Part shown: positions 16,327-25,774 of the stretch, piece by piece
How the letters are laid out: each line of letters begins with the position of its first letter
Position numbering within the stretch: position 1 is the first letter of the stretch
NCBI GenBank assembly: GCA_003001795.1
Contig: PVNI01000001.1
Span: 682,001-746,000 of the forward strand
Direction of reading: 5' to 3'
Origin: Actinomadura viridilutea
GTDB taxonomy: Bacteria; Actinomycetota; Actinomycetes; Streptosporangiales; Streptosporangiaceae
DNA length: 64,000 nucleotides
Notes under the pieces: generated by a model
What the model was told of the DNA's origin: nothing
The model's input: the letters and a program-made list of their open reading frames with translations, nothing else
The model's database searches: none
Program-made: the position numbers and the translations under genes

Positions 16327-16881
16327 CTACCGCCGCGCTGCCGGCGACAACGATGTAAGTGTGCGCTTGCTCACCTTGGCGGTGCGGCGCCCGCGGCCGC
16401 CGGGGTCGCGGGACGGAGGCGCGTGACCGGGGACGGGCGGTTCGCCTCGTCGCCGCGGCCCGTGCCGTTCACGGCTCCCATGGGGCCGACGGGTACCGCG
16501 CCCCCTTCCGTGACGTGGGATGGCGTCGCGCCGGTCGGCGCGACGACGCCGACGGACGGCCAGGCGTTCGGCGGCCAACGACGTCACCACCGGCATCACG
16601 GTCTGCACCAGCCAGGCGACGGCGTTCTGCGGCAAGCCCAGGCGACGGGCCGTCCGGCGGGACAGCGGCGCCAGCAACCGGCTCGCCAGCCTGCCCAGTG
16701 CGGCCCCGGCGACGCCGCCGCCGATCCGCGCCGCCGCCCACCGCGCGCCCCCGGTCCGGGGGCTCGTGACGGGCGAGACCTTGGTGTGCGCGTTCTCTCG
16801 CGGCGCTCCCGTCCGTTCGCTTCGGCCTGCGCGCGCTCTCCGCAGGGCCGGGTGTGCGCCGTTGGAGCCCTGCCGCGGCAT
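16327..16881 (-). CDS. Possible hypothetical protein upstream of the ABC1 kinase
   Basis: Open frame of 184 aa from the ATG at 16881. The central part (GGGVAGAALGRLASRLL, RLGLPQNAVAWLVQTVMP) looks like real protein with a hydrophobic helix pair, and third-position GC is high. The last 60 residues are Arg/Pro/Gly-rich and may be read past a true end. There is no known domain and no clear ribosome site. It would lie just upstream of and codirectional with the kinase gene. The alternative is fortuitous opening by GC bias. Confidence 0.35.
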   Translation of the reverse strand: MPRQGSNGAHPALRRARAGRSERTGAPRENAHTKVSPVTSPRTGGARWAAARIGGGVAGAALGRLASRLLAPLSRRTARRLGLPQNAVAWLVQTVMPVVTSLAAERLAVRRRRRADRRDAIPRHGRGRGTRRPHGSRERHGPRRRGEPPVPGHAPPSRDPGGRGRRTAKVSKRTLTSLSPAARR

Positions 16882-17127
16882 CGCTCGGGCTTCGGTCCGT
16901 CGTCGTCGCCTGTACCTGGTCACTGTGCACCCCCGAAGTCCGGCCGGTGATGGAAGCGGCGAGGCCGAGTCGCTACGATGTGCGACCGTTCCGTTACGTA
17001 CCCGGCTCGTCGGGGCGGAATGCCCCGGCCCGCCTCCCCCCTCGTGGAGCGGCCCGGACGCGGCGCAATCTGATCTCACGACGGCGGGAGCGCCGTCCGC
17101 CGCGGGCGACGCGGCCTGCGGAAAGGC

Positions 17128-17253
17128 TGTGGAACGCCCTGTGGAGCGCCCGGCGCGGCGCTGTGGACAAGATCCACAAGGGCTGTGGAAACTCGGTGCC
17201 GACGGCAAAAAACACGGCTCTGACCTGCCGCGATATCAAACACCCCCTGTGGA
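17128..17253. other. Cluster of TGTGGA / DnaA-box-like motifs
   Basis: Within 126 bp TGTGGA (TCCACA on the other strand) occurs at 17128, 17140, 17162, 17184 and 17248. The element at 17162-17170 is TGTGGACAA, a perfect reverse copy of the actinobacterial DnaA box TTGTCCACA; 17170-17178 (AGATCCACA) is a near match on the other strand. The stretch 16882-17282 otherwise contains no convincing gene. Confidence 0.55.
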
Positions 17254-17282
17254 GGACGCAAAAACTTAGGTACCGTTCTGGC

Positions 17283-17822
17283 GTGCCGCCAAATGTTGAG
17301 GTCCGCCGCAGCAGCCGACGTAGGCGGACGGTGTCCGCCTACCGTGACGGGGACAAGGTCGTCGTGATGCTCCCCTCACGGCTCTCCAAGGCGGAAGAGG
17401 AACAGTGGATCGCGACCATCCTGGAACGGCTGGCGGAGAAGGAGCGCCGCCGCCGTCCCACCGACGCCGACCTGCAGGCGCGGGCCCGTGAGCTGTCCCG
17501 CCGCTACCTGGGCGGACGCGTCGAGCCGGTGAGCGTGCGGTGGGTCGGCAACCAGCGCTCCCGCTGGGGGTCCTGCACGCCGGACGACGGCACCATCCGC
17601 CTCTCCACGCGGCTGCGCGGCATGCCCACCTGGGTGGTCGACTACGTCCTGGTGCACGAGCTGGCCCACCTGATCGTCCCCGGGCACGGCCCCGGGTTCT
17701 GGGAGCTGGTGTCCAACTATCCCAAGGCGGAACGGGCGCGCGGCTACCTGGAGGGCGTCGCGGCGGCCGCCCACCTGCCCCTCGAGGCCGAGGACGAGGA
17801 GCTGCGCGAGGCCGCCGGGTGA
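17283..17822 (+). CDS. YgjP/M48-like zinc metallopeptidase (DUF45)
   Basis: Predicted metal-dependent hydrolase of 179 aa, YgjP/WLM-type. Key features are WGSCTPDDGTIRLSTRLR and the zinc motif VLVHELAHLIVPGHGPGFW, which carries HExxH plus a downstream His. The start is the GTG at 17283; TACCGT at 17270-17275 ends seven bases upstream, so a leaderless transcript is plausible. The next gene overlaps by 4 bp (GTGA), indicating coupling. Confidence 0.82.
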   Translation: MPPNVEVRRSSRRRRTVSAYRDGDKVVVMLPSRLSKAEEEQWIATILERLAEKERRRRPTDADLQARARELSRRYLGGRVEPVSVRWVGNQRSRWGSCTPDDGTIRLSTRLRGMPTWVVDYVLVHELAHLIVPGHGPGFWELVSNYPKAERARGYLEGVAAAAHLPLEAEDEELREAAG

Positions 17823-18472
17823 GCGGAGAGGCGACGCGGCGCGCCCCGTTCGTCGCGGTGCTGGCCCTGCGCGGGGACGACGGCTCCGGGGACGCGGCGG
17901 TCCCCCCGGGCGTCGACCCTGATGAGTTCCGGCTGGCCCTGCTGGAGGACACCTACGAGACCGCCGCCGGGCTCGACCTGGTCACCCCCGCGCTGGTCCT
18001 CGACCCGCCCGACCAGCCCGACGTCGAGGCGATCACCTGGCCCGGCACCCCGATCATCCGAGCCGGCACCCCGGCCGGCGCGTTCGCGGCGCTGCACGCG
18101 CTGGGCGCGACCGAGGCGGTGCTGCTGGCCGGGGACGCCCCCGATCTTCCCGGGCTGCACGTCGGCAAGCTGCTGCGCGCCCTCGGCCGCGCGCCCGCCT
18201 CCGCCTGCCGGGCCGACGGCGGCGGACTGGTCGCGCTGGCCGCCCGGCTGCCGCTGCCCGGGTGGCTGGACGGCGTCCTGCGCGACGTCGACCTCGACGT
18301 CCCCGACGCCCTGGAGCGGCTGCGCGCCGCCGCGCCCCGCCCCGGCCTGGTGCCGCAGGGACCCGCCTGGCACCGCCTGCGCACCCCCGCCGACCTGGCC
18401 CGCCTCGACCCGGGCCTGGAGGGGTGGGACAACACCCGCGCGCTGCTCGAAGGCCGCCCCCTCACCGGATGA
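17819..18472 (+). CDS. GT-A-fold NTP-transferase-like protein
   Basis: Protein of 217 aa that looks like a MobA/CofC/DUF2064-type nucleotidyltransferase fold. It has an N-terminal strand (FVAVLALRGD), GTPAGAFAALHALGA, and the Asp-containing AVLLAGDAPDLPGLH, equivalent to the metal-binding aspartate. The classical N-terminal GGxSxRMG loop is not present, so catalytic activity is uncertain. The GTG at 17819 overlaps the stop of the metallopeptidase gene. Confidence 0.55.
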   Translation: MSGEATRRAPFVAVLALRGDDGSGDAAVPPGVDPDEFRLALLEDTYETAAGLDLVTPALVLDPPDQPDVEAITWPGTPIIRAGTPAGAFAALHALGATEAVLLAGDAPDLPGLHVGKLLRALGRAPASACRADGGGLVALAARLPLPGWLDGVLRDVDLDVPDALERLRAAAPRPGLVPQGPAWHRLRTPADLARLDPGLEGWDNTRALLEGRPLTG

Positions 18473-18535
18473 CCCTCCGCCCCCGTCGGCAGATCACAGG
18501 GGGCGGATCACGGGAACCGGGTCACAAGGGGCAGG

Positions 18536-19096
18536 TCACAGGGACAGCGCCCGCGCGCGGGCGACCAGGCGGCGCACCACCTCGTCCACGGAGTCGGGCA
18601 GCGCGTCCAGCGGGAACCAGCGCAGGTCCGCCGACTCCTCGCTGATCCTGTGCCGCGCGTCCGGCGGCGCGACCGCCACGTACTGCACGTCCAGATGCCA
18701 CGAGCCCTGCGGATGGCAGCGCACCGCGTGCCGGTCCAACTGGACGGGCCGGGGCCGCGCCAGCCGCAACCCCGCGATCCCCGACTCCTCGGCCGCCTCG
18801 CGCAGCGCCGCGTCCGCCAGCGTGGCGTCCCCCGGCTCGCAGTGCCCGCCGAGCTGCAGCCAAGCGCCGATCTTGCGATGCAGCGTCAGCAGCACGCGCG
18901 CGGCCGCGGCGTCCAGCACCAGCGTGCTGGCGGTCAGGTGACCGGCCGCGCACCGCCGCCACATGCCGTCGGGATGCACGTCCAGATGCCGCAGGAAATC
19001 GCGCCGCAGCCGGTCCTGCTCGGGGTCGGGCGCCCGCCAGGCGTCCAGCACCCGTATCGCGTCGGCGCGCAGCGCCGTGTTCTCCGATCCGGTCAT
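18536..19096 (-). CDS. Nudix hydrolase
   Basis: Nudix hydrolase of 186 aa with an intact box: GGHCEPGDATLADAALREA followed by AEESGI, near residues 83-105. The N-terminus is a helical extension (ALRADAIRVLDAWRAP...LRRDFLRHL) common in actinobacterial Nudix enzymes annotated only as hydrolases. The ATG at 19096 gives a normal family length. The substrate is unknown. It is convergent with the NTP-transferase-like gene; the gap has short direct repeats of GATCACAGG-like sequence. Confidence 0.85.
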   Translation of the reverse strand: MTGSENTALRADAIRVLDAWRAPDPEQDRLRRDFLRHLDVHPDGMWRRCAAGHLTASTLVLDAAAARVLLTLHRKIGAWLQLGGHCEPGDATLADAALREAAEESGIAGLRLARPRPVQLDRHAVRCHPQGSWHLDVQYVAVAPPDARHRISEESADLRWFPLDALPDSVDEVVRRLVARARALSL

Positions 19097-19106
19097 GGAC
19101 GACGCG

Positions 19107-19310
19107 TCACATCCTGCCCACGCGGGGGTACAGGGAGTTGGCCGGATGCCGCCGGCGCCGCTCCTGGTCGATCGGCCGCTGCCAGCACAACCCCGCGGCC
19201 CGCGCCCCCCGCCGCCTGATCACGGCCATGGACGACCCCGGCGCGTAGACGCAGCCGTTGACCCGCTGACCGCCGCCGAAGCCGTGGCCGTACCCGCCCC
19301 CGGGCCTCAC
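19107..19310 (-). CDS. Possible small basic protein, translationally coupled
   Basis: Open frame of 67 aa whose GTG at 19310 overlaps the TGA of the upstream DUF2342 gene (GTGA). It ends 10 bp before the Nudix gene start. The N-terminus is Gly-rich (GGGYGHGFGGGQ) and the rest is Arg-rich with Cys and Trp (RAAGLCWQRPIDQERRRRHP). No family is recognised. The exact GTGA coupling and clean fit between neighbours argue for reality; the small size and composition argue against. Confidence 0.35.
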   Translation of the reverse strand: MRPGGGYGHGFGGGQRVNGCVYAPGSSMAVIRRRGARAAGLCWQRPIDQERRRRHPANSLYPRVGRM

Positions 19311-20704
19311 GATCGGGACCCGGAGCCGTCGTCGCCGGAGCCCGGGCCGCCGTCCGGGCCGCCGTCGTCCTCGTCGTCGCCCCGGTCCTTCTCGTCGTCC
19401 GGAACGTCCTTGGTCAGGGCGGAGATGTCCAGGTCGGACAGGCCCTCCACCTCCGGCCGGCCGTGCACGTAGCCCTGGGGGTCGTCCAGGTCGTCGGCGG
19501 TCGGCAGCAGGTCGGGGTGCCCCCACACCGCGTCGCGGCCCTGCACCCCGCGCACCTCGGTGAGCGAGCGCCACAGGGCGCCCGCCTCGCGCAGCCGCCG
19601 CGGCCGCAGCTCCAGGCCCACCAGCGTGGCGAACGTCCGCTCGGCCGGGCCGCCGGTGGCGCGGCGCCGCCGCACCGCCTCGGCCAGTTTGACCGTGTTC
19701 GGCAGCCGGCCCTCCGCCACCTGGTTGACCACCGTGTCCACCCAGCCCTCGACCAGGGCCAGCGTCGTCTCCAGCCGGGCCAGCGCCGCCTTCTGCCGGG
19801 GCGTCTCCTCGGGCTGCAGCTGGATCTCGCCGCCGAGCGCCCGCTGGATCGCCTCGGGGTCGCCGAGGTCCAGGCCCCGCACGGCCTGCTCGATGCCCGA
19901 CAGGTCCACGGTGATGCCGCGCGCGTACTCCTCGACCGCGCCCAGGATGTGCGACCGCAGCCACGGCACGTGCGCGAACAGCCGCTGGTGCGCGGCCTCC
20001 CGCAGCGCCAGGTAGAGCCGCACCTCCTCGGGCGACAGCTCCAGGCCGTCGCCGAACGCGGCCACCCCGGCGGGCAGCAGCGCGCCCACGCCGTCGGGCG
20101 CGAGCGGCAGCCCCACGTCGGACGAGCCGACCACCTCGCGGGCCAGCGCCCCCAGCGCCTGCCCGGCCTGGCCGCCCACCATGGCCCCGGCCATCTGCTT
20201 GACCATGCCGATCAAGGGGCCCGCCATCGCCTGCACGTCGGCGGGGATGGCGCTCGAGCCCAACGCGCCGCCCATGGACTCGACCATCCGCTCGGCGATC
20301 GGGTCGCACACCTGCGCCCACACCGGCAGGGTCTGCTCGATCCACTCCGATCGGCTCCACGCCTGCGGCTTCTGCACGCCCGCGGGCAGCGTCGTCCCCT
20401 CGTCCAGCCACAGGTCGGCCAGCCGCAGCGCCTCCTCCACCTGGCGGCGCTCGGCGTCCACAACCGAGGGGTCGCCCTGCTCCACCACGGTGTGGCGGGC
20501 TATGTTCTTGGCCAGATCCCAGTTCAGCGGGCCGCCCCCCGCCCCGACCTGAACGCTGCCGATCATGTCGGCGAAGCGGTGCAGCATGTCGGCGAACTGC
20601 CGCATGTCGCCCATGGCCTGGAACGGATCCTGGGGCTTGTCCTTATCGCCTCTGTCGTCGTCGCCGTCGCCGGGACGGTTGAAGCCGAAGGGAGTGTTGC
20701 TCAT
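19307..20704 (-). CDS. DUF2342 zinc-dependent metalloprotease-like protein
   Basis: Actinobacterial DUF2342 protein of 465 aa, homologous in position and type to M. tuberculosis Rv3195. The N-terminus is low-complexity acidic (RPGDGDDDRGDKDK), the core covers roughly residues 40-400 (including EAAHQRLFAHVPWLRSHI, which may supply metal ligands), and the C-terminus is Asp/Gly-rich. The ATG at 20704 is preceded by AGGGGCGA. The biochemical role is not established. It diverges from the SDR gene and seems to lead a short unit with the small coupled frame. Confidence 0.82.
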   Translation of the reverse strand: MSNTPFGFNRPGDGDDDRGDKDKPQDPFQAMGDMRQFADMLHRFADMIGSVQVGAGGGPLNWDLAKNIARHTVVEQGDPSVVDAERRQVEEALRLADLWLDEGTTLPAGVQKPQAWSRSEWIEQTLPVWAQVCDPIAERMVESMGGALGSSAIPADVQAMAGPLIGMVKQMAGAMVGGQAGQALGALAREVVGSSDVGLPLAPDGVGALLPAGVAAFGDGLELSPEEVRLYLALREAAHQRLFAHVPWLRSHILGAVEEYARGITVDLSGIEQAVRGLDLGDPEAIQRALGGEIQLQPEETPRQKAALARLETTLALVEGWVDTVVNQVAEGRLPNTVKLAEAVRRRRATGGPAERTFATLVGLELRPRRLREAGALWRSLTEVRGVQGRDAVWGHPDLLPTADDLDDPQGYVHGRPEVEGLSDLDISALTKDVPDDEKDRGDDEDDGGPDGGPGSGDDGSGSRS

Positions 20705-20793
20705 CGGTTCGCCCCTGGGATGCATGATGGGCTCATATCCGCAACGTTAGCCGGTCCCGGGGAACTCGCGTACACAGGGAAGGGGGCAGCTCC

Positions 20794-21876
20794 GTGGCAA
20801 CGGGCAAGGTTCGCCCTCGGCGTAGCACCGGCCCGGTCGTCGCCGTGACCGGGGCGGCCGCGGGGACGGGACGACTGCTCGCCGCCCGGCTCGCCGGGCG
20901 CGAGGAGGTCCGCAAGGTCGTCGCCGTCGACCGGCACCGCGGCGACGTGGAGGGCGCCACCTGGCGCGTCGTGGACGTCCGCGACCCCATGCTGTCGCAC
21001 CGGCTGTCGGACGTCGACGTGCTGGTCCACCTGGACCTGCAGACGTCCCCCGACGTGGACCCGCGCGAGCGCCGCACCCACAACGTCCGCGGCGCGCAGA
21101 CCGTGGTGACCGCCGCGGCGGCCGCCCGGGTGCGCCGCGTGGTCCTGGTCACCAGCGCCATGGTGTACGGGGCGTCGCCCGACAACCCGGTGCCGCTGCC
21201 CGAGGACGCCCCGCTGGCCGCCGAGGCCAACACCAGCATCGCCGGGGACTACCTGGAGATCGAGGAGCTGGCCGGGAACGCCGCCGTCACCCACCCCGGG
21301 CTGCGCGTCACCGTGGTGCGTCCCGCCGCGCTGGTCGGCCCGGGGGTCGACACGGTGATCACCCGGCATTTCGAGGCGCCCCGGCTGCTGTCGGTCAAGG
21401 GCTGCGCGCCCGGCTGGCAGTTCTGCCACATCGAGGACCTGGCCGCCGCGCTGGAACTCGTCGTCGTCGAGGACCTGGACGGGCCGCTGGCGGTCGGCTG
21501 CGACGGCTGGCTCGGCCCGGACGAGGTCCAGGAGATCACCCGCAAGCGGCGCTTCGAGCTGCCCGCCGCCGTCACCTTCGGCATGGCGCAGCGGCTGCAC
21601 CGCCTCGGCATGACCCCGGCGCCCGCCACCGACCTGCACTACGTCGCCTACCCGTGGGTGGTCGACTGCGCCCGGCTGCGGGCCGCGGGCTGGAAGCCCG
21701 CCTACGACAACGCCACGGCGCTGCGCGTCCTGATGGAGGAGACCGCCGGACGGCACGCGGTGGTCGGCCGCCGCGTGGGCGGCCGGGAGGCGACCATGGC
21801 GACCGCCGCGGGCGCCACCGTCGCCGCGATCGGCGCCGCGGCCGCCATCCGCCGCGCCCGGCGCCGCCGCCGCTGA
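20794..21876 (+). CDS. NAD-dependent epimerase/dehydratase (extended SDR) with C-terminal membrane anchor
   Basis: Extended SDR of 360 aa. The Rossmann glycine motif is VAVTGAAAGTGRLLA and the active-site serine region is LVTSAMVYGASP. The catalytic YxxxK is not obvious: GDYLEIEEL replaces it, so classical dehydrogenase activity is doubtful. The C-terminus has a short hydrophobic stretch (AAGATVAAIGAAAAI) then an Arg tail, suggesting membrane attachment. The GTG at 20794 is used. A 13-bp hairpin follows. Confidence 0.78.
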   Translation: MATGKVRPRRSTGPVVAVTGAAAGTGRLLAARLAGREEVRKVVAVDRHRGDVEGATWRVVDVRDPMLSHRLSDVDVLVHLDLQTSPDVDPRERRTHNVRGAQTVVTAAAAARVRRVVLVTSAMVYGASPDNPVPLPEDAPLAAEANTSIAGDYLEIEELAGNAAVTHPGLRVTVVRPAALVGPGVDTVITRHFEAPRLLSVKGCAPGWQFCHIEDLAAALELVVVEDLDGPLAVGCDGWLGPDEVQEITRKRRFELPAAVTFGMAQRLHRLGMTPAPATDLHYVAYPWVVDCARLRAAGWKPAYDNATALRVLMEETAGRHAVVGRRVGGREATMATAAGATVAAIGAAAAIRRARRRRR

Positions 21877-21903
21877 GCGGCCTCGCGGACCTGCGCGAAC
21901 GCA

Positions 21904-21946
21904 AAGGACCGGGCGCCGCCCCCGAAAGGGCGCGCGCCCGGTCCTT
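21904..21946. terminator. Bidirectional terminator hairpin
   Basis: A 13-bp inverted repeat (21904-21916 and 21934-21946) is followed by CTCCC on the plus strand, with AAAGG/CCTTT edges. It separates the convergent SDR and UPF0182 genes. Confidence 0.75.
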
Positions 21947-21974
21947 CTCCCGTGTGGACGCCGTCCTCAGCGGA

Positions 21975-24950
21975 TCAGCCGCCGGGCGGCGGAGACCCGG
22001 ACGGGGACGGGCTCCCCGACGGCGTCGGGCTGCTCGACGGCGTCGGGCTGCTCGACGGCGACGGCTGCGGACCGGCGCCCGCGGACCGCTGGACCGAGGC
22101 CAGGGCGTTCTGCGCGTCCTTGATCCGCTTCCAGGCGTCGCCCATCCCGGCGAAGTCGCCCTCCCGCTGCGCCTTCTCGAAGTCGGCGACCGCGTCCCGC
22201 AGCTCGTTGATCGCGCGCTGCGCCTCCGCGGTGAGCTGACCGGCCTGCTGGTCGGGGTCCTGCTGGTCGCGGTCCTGCTGCCCGCGGTCCTGCTGGTCGC
22301 CGGACGGCGGGGCGGGCGCGGTGCTCTCGCCGAACAGCTTGTCCAGCGCCTCGTCGAGGGTGTCGGCCGACGCGATCCGGTCGCCGAACCGCACCAGCAC
22401 CTGCCCGAGCAGCGGATACGGCTGCTGCTCCTCGCCGCCCGCGGCCATCGCGTACATCGGCTCGACGTACAGCAGCCCGCCCGCGAACGGGATCGTCAGC
22501 AGGTTGCCGGCGATCGTCCGGGTGTTGCCGAGCCGCAGCCGGTTCAGCGTCTCCTTGACCTGCTGGTCGGTCTCGAAGGAGTTCTGCACCTGGCCGGGGC
22601 CCTGGGTGGGCGGCGTCCGCGGCGTCTGCAAGATCGTGATCTTGCCGTAGTCCGGGCCGGGCTCGGAGTTCACCGACATGAACGCCGCCAGGTTCGGGTT
22701 GCGGCGCGGGTTGAACACCGTCGTCAGCGCGAACTGCTCGGTGCTGCCGCCGGGCATCCGCAGGCTCTGGTAGTACGGCGGCTGGCGGCGGCCCCTGGCC
22801 GACGGGTCCTCCGGCACCTCCCAGAAGCCCTCGGCGTTGTAGAACGCCGACGGGTCCGTCACGTGGTACTTCGCCAGCACCTGGCGCTGCACCTTGAACA
22901 GGTCCAGCGGGTAGCGGAAGTGGCTCTCCAGCTCCGGCGGGATGCTGCTGCGCGGCTTCACCGTCCCCTTGAAGACCTTCATCCAGGTCTTGGCGACGGG
23001 GTCCTCGGTGTCCCACTGGTAGAGGGTCACCGTGCCGTCATAGGCGTCCACCGTCGCCTTGATGGAGTTGCGCATGTAGTTGATCTGGTCGTTCGCCTGC
23101 CGCGCCACCGCCGACCGGGTGTCGGTGATGGTGTCGCGGGTGGCGTCGCCCAGGCTCATCCGCTCGGAGTACGGGTAGTTGTTGGACGTGGTGTAGCCGT
23201 CCACGATCCAGACGATGCGGCCGCCCACCACCGCCGGGTAGGGGTCGCCGTCCAGGGTCAGCCACGGCGCCGCCCGCTGCACCATCTCCCGCGGCGACCG
23301 GTTGTAGAGGATCTTGGCGTTGTCCTTGATCGCCCCGGACAGGAGCAGGTTCTTCTCCTGGAACTTGGTCGCGTACAGCAGCTTGCGGAAGAACGAGTCG
23401 ATCGGCACGCCGCCTTTGCCCGCGTAGGTGGTGCTCGCCTGCCCGTCCTCGCTGTTGTCGGGGTAGTTGAGCTCCTGCTGGCCGCGGCCGCCCACCACCG
23501 AGTAGAGGGGCGAGTACTCGCCGAAGTAGATCTCCGGGCGGTCCAGCTTGATCTGCGAGGCGGTGCTGACCGGCATGTCCTTGGTGAGGAACTCCGGCAC
23601 GCCGCCCTGCGCGAACCGGTCGCCGTACGCCGACACGAACCCGTAGCCGTGGGTGTAGACCATCCGGTCGTTCACCCAGCTGCGCTGGCCCGCCGGGGCC
23701 CGGGACAGCTCCCGCAGCGCCACCACCGCCGCGACCGTCCGGTCGCCGACCTTGTAGCGGTCGACGTCCAGCGAGTCGGGGAACCGGTAGAACGGCCGGA
23801 CCCGCTGCAGCTGCTGGAACGTCGGGCCGACCACGGCCGGGTCGAGCAGCCGCACGCCCTTCAGCTCGTCGGCCGCCCGGCGCAGCCGGCCGGGGTCGCT
23901 CTCGGGCCGCCCGCCGTACGGGACGACCTGGGCCTGCTCCACCCCGTACGCCTTGCGGGTGAACCGGATGTTGCGCTCGATGAACTGGCGCTCCTTGGCC
24001 TGCTCGTCCGGCCGCACCTGGAACTGCTGGATGAGCAGCGGGTACACCCCGCCGACCAGGATCGCCGACAGCACCAGCAGGGTGAAGCCGACGCCGGGCA
24101 GCATCATCCCGCGCCGCACGATGTTGCCGACGAACATCGCGGCGCAGATCACCGCGATCACCGCCAGGATCGTCTTGGCCGGCAGCAGCGCGTTGACGTC
24201 GGTGTAGGACGCGCCGGTCGTCACGCCGCGTTCGGAGTGCACCAGCCCGTACCGGTCGTACCAGTACGCCACCGCCTTCAGCAGGATGAACAGCCCCACC
24301 AGCACCGACAGATGGGCGCGAGCGTGCGGGCTGGCCTTGTCGCCCGGCCCCTGCAGCCGCAGCCCCCCGTACAGGTAGTGGACGGCCACCGCCGCCAGCA
24401 GCGACAGGATCACGGTGGCGAACACCACGCCCAGCACCAGCCGGATGAACGGGTAGGTGAAGACGTAGAACGACACGTCCCGGTGGAACTGCGGGTCCTT
24501 CACACCGAACGGGGTGCGGTTGAGGAACGCCAGCACGACCGGCCACTGGCCGGCCACCGAGGACCCCGCCAGCAGTCCCAGCAGGCCCAGCAGCACGCCG
24601 GTGATGAGCCGCCGCCGCGGGTCCACCACCGCGCGGTAGCGCTCCAGCCCCTGCTGCTCCACCGACAGCGGCCGGTACGGCGGGCGCAGCCGGTAGGCGA
24701 CCACCATGTTGGCGCCGACCACCAGCGCGACCAGCAGGCCGGTCCCGACGAACAGAAGGATCTTGGCCCACAGCTGGGTCGTGTAGACCTTCGAGAAGTG
24801 GATCGAGCGATACCACAGCAGGTCGGTGTAGACCGACGTGAAGACCAGGAACGCGACCAGCAGCACGGCCAGCGTCACCAGAACCGGCAGCACCAGCCGG
24901 GTCCGGCCCGTGCCGAGCCGTCGCCCGAACCCGGGTGTCCGGAACGTCAA
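21975..24950 (-). CDS. UPF0182 family integral membrane protein
   Basis: Membrane protein of 991 aa, the counterpart of M. tuberculosis Rv3193c. About seven transmembrane helices lie in the first 330 residues (for example LVLPVLVTLAVLLVAFLVF at the start). A large extracytoplasmic domain of about 600 residues follows. The tail is low complexity: DQQDRGQQDRDQQDPDQQ encoded by a 15-bp tandem repeat near 22247-22306, and a Ser/Pro/Thr tail. The ATG at 24950 lies near the left end of the 212-bp gap to the divergent PPA1309 gene. The function is unknown; it is conserved across actinobacteria. Confidence 0.9.
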   Translation of the reverse strand: MTFRTPGFGRRLGTGRTRLVLPVLVTLAVLLVAFLVFTSVYTDLLWYRSIHFSKVYTTQLWAKILLFVGTGLLVALVVGANMVVAYRLRPPYRPLSVEQQGLERYRAVVDPRRRLITGVLLGLLGLLAGSSVAGQWPVVLAFLNRTPFGVKDPQFHRDVSFYVFTYPFIRLVLGVVFATVILSLLAAVAVHYLYGGLRLQGPGDKASPHARAHLSVLVGLFILLKAVAYWYDRYGLVHSERGVTTGASYTDVNALLPAKTILAVIAVICAAMFVGNIVRRGMMLPGVGFTLLVLSAILVGGVYPLLIQQFQVRPDEQAKERQFIERNIRFTRKAYGVEQAQVVPYGGRPESDPGRLRRAADELKGVRLLDPAVVGPTFQQLQRVRPFYRFPDSLDVDRYKVGDRTVAAVVALRELSRAPAGQRSWVNDRMVYTHGYGFVSAYGDRFAQGGVPEFLTKDMPVSTASQIKLDRPEIYFGEYSPLYSVVGGRGQQELNYPDNSEDGQASTTYAGKGGVPIDSFFRKLLYATKFQEKNLLLSGAIKDNAKILYNRSPREMVQRAAPWLTLDGDPYPAVVGGRIVWIVDGYTTSNNYPYSERMSLGDATRDTITDTRSAVARQANDQINYMRNSIKATVDAYDGTVTLYQWDTEDPVAKTWMKVFKGTVKPRSSIPPELESHFRYPLDLFKVQRQVLAKYHVTDPSAFYNAEGFWEVPEDPSARGRRQPPYYQSLRMPGGSTEQFALTTVFNPRRNPNLAAFMSVNSEPGPDYGKITILQTPRTPPTQGPGQVQNSFETDQQVKETLNRLRLGNTRTIAGNLLTIPFAGGLLYVEPMYAMAAGGEEQQPYPLLGQVLVRFGDRIASADTLDEALDKLFGESTAPAPPSGDQQDRGQQDRDQQDPDQQAGQLTAEAQRAINELRDAVADFEKAQREGDFAGMGDAWKRIKDAQNALASVQRSAGAGPQPSPSSSPTPSSSPTPSGSPSPSGSPPPGG

Positions 24951-25162
24951 GGGCGGCCCCTCCGTTCAAGGTGTCGTCCCCACCGGCGACCTGCCGGTGC
25001 TGTTTAAGCAACTTATCGAGTCGGCCGCCGGTTCCCGCACCTTGTACGACAGGTATTTCTTGTTAATACGCGCGAGGGAACGCGATCCGCGCATGCATGG
25101 TCGCGTAGCGTGACGCGGGGGCTTTGGGAGCGAGCACGCCGCCGGCACGGGAAGATGGACCT

Positions 25163-25693
25163 GTGAGCAGTCTTCTCGAAGAAGTCGTCCTGGACCTGGA
25201 GCGCCACTCGGCGCAGGAGGGCTGGGACGCCCCGCCCAAGCTGTACGCGCTCGTGCGCAGCTCCGAGCTGCGCCGCGCGGAACCCGAACTGGCCGAGCGG
25301 CTCGGCCTGGCGCCCGACGTGGAGACCCTCGCCGCCCTGGAGCAGGAGGCGCTCCCCGACCGCGGCACCGTGGAGGAGTCGCTGGCCGCCATCGTCTGGC
25401 CGGAGGCGGTCGAGGGCTGCGCCCTGGTGATCGAACGGGTGGTGCTGCCGCAGGAGGCCGAGCAGGACATCCCCGAGGACGAGGAGGAGGCCCTCGCCTG
25501 GGCCGCCGAGCACCCCGACCGCGAGGACGTGCGGATGGTGGTCGGCGTGCTCCGCGACGGCAGCCGCCACGCGGCGCTGCGGCTGCGCCGCCACGACTCC
25601 GACGACCAGGTCCTGGACGGCCCCGACCTGGTGCCCGGCCTGGCCGACGCGCTCATCGCCACCTTCGAACCCGACGAGCCCGAGCCCGCCTGA
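25163..25693 (+). CDS. PPA1309 family protein
   Basis: Acidic cytoplasmic protein of 176 aa conserved in actinobacteria, of unknown function. Recognisable blocks are WDAPPKLYALVRSSELRR, VEESLAAIVWPEAVEGCAL and EDVRMVVGVLRDGSRH. The GTG at 25163 is the first start after the intergenic region; the frame also opens upstream without a ribosome site. It is divergent from UPF0182 and followed by moaE and the PDZ protease on the same strand. Confidence 0.82.
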   Translation: MSSLLEEVVLDLERHSAQEGWDAPPKLYALVRSSELRRAEPELAERLGLAPDVETLAALEQEALPDRGTVEESLAAIVWPEAVEGCALVIERVVLPQEAEQDIPEDEEEALAWAAEHPDREDVRMVVGVLRDGSRHAALRLRRHDSDDQVLDGPDLVPGLADALIATFEPDEPEPA

Positions 25694-25774
25694 GCCCCGT
25701 CCGTCCTCCAGGACCGCAACCGGGGTGCACTCCAGGCGAACCGGGCGTGTCCCGCGAGCGGTAACCTGCGGAAC

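Noticed and set aside
16264..16950. Plus-strand frames across 16.3-16.95 kb
   Set aside because: They are Arg/Pro-rich with no start signal. The minus-strand frame there looks slightly more protein-like and is listed with low confidence instead.
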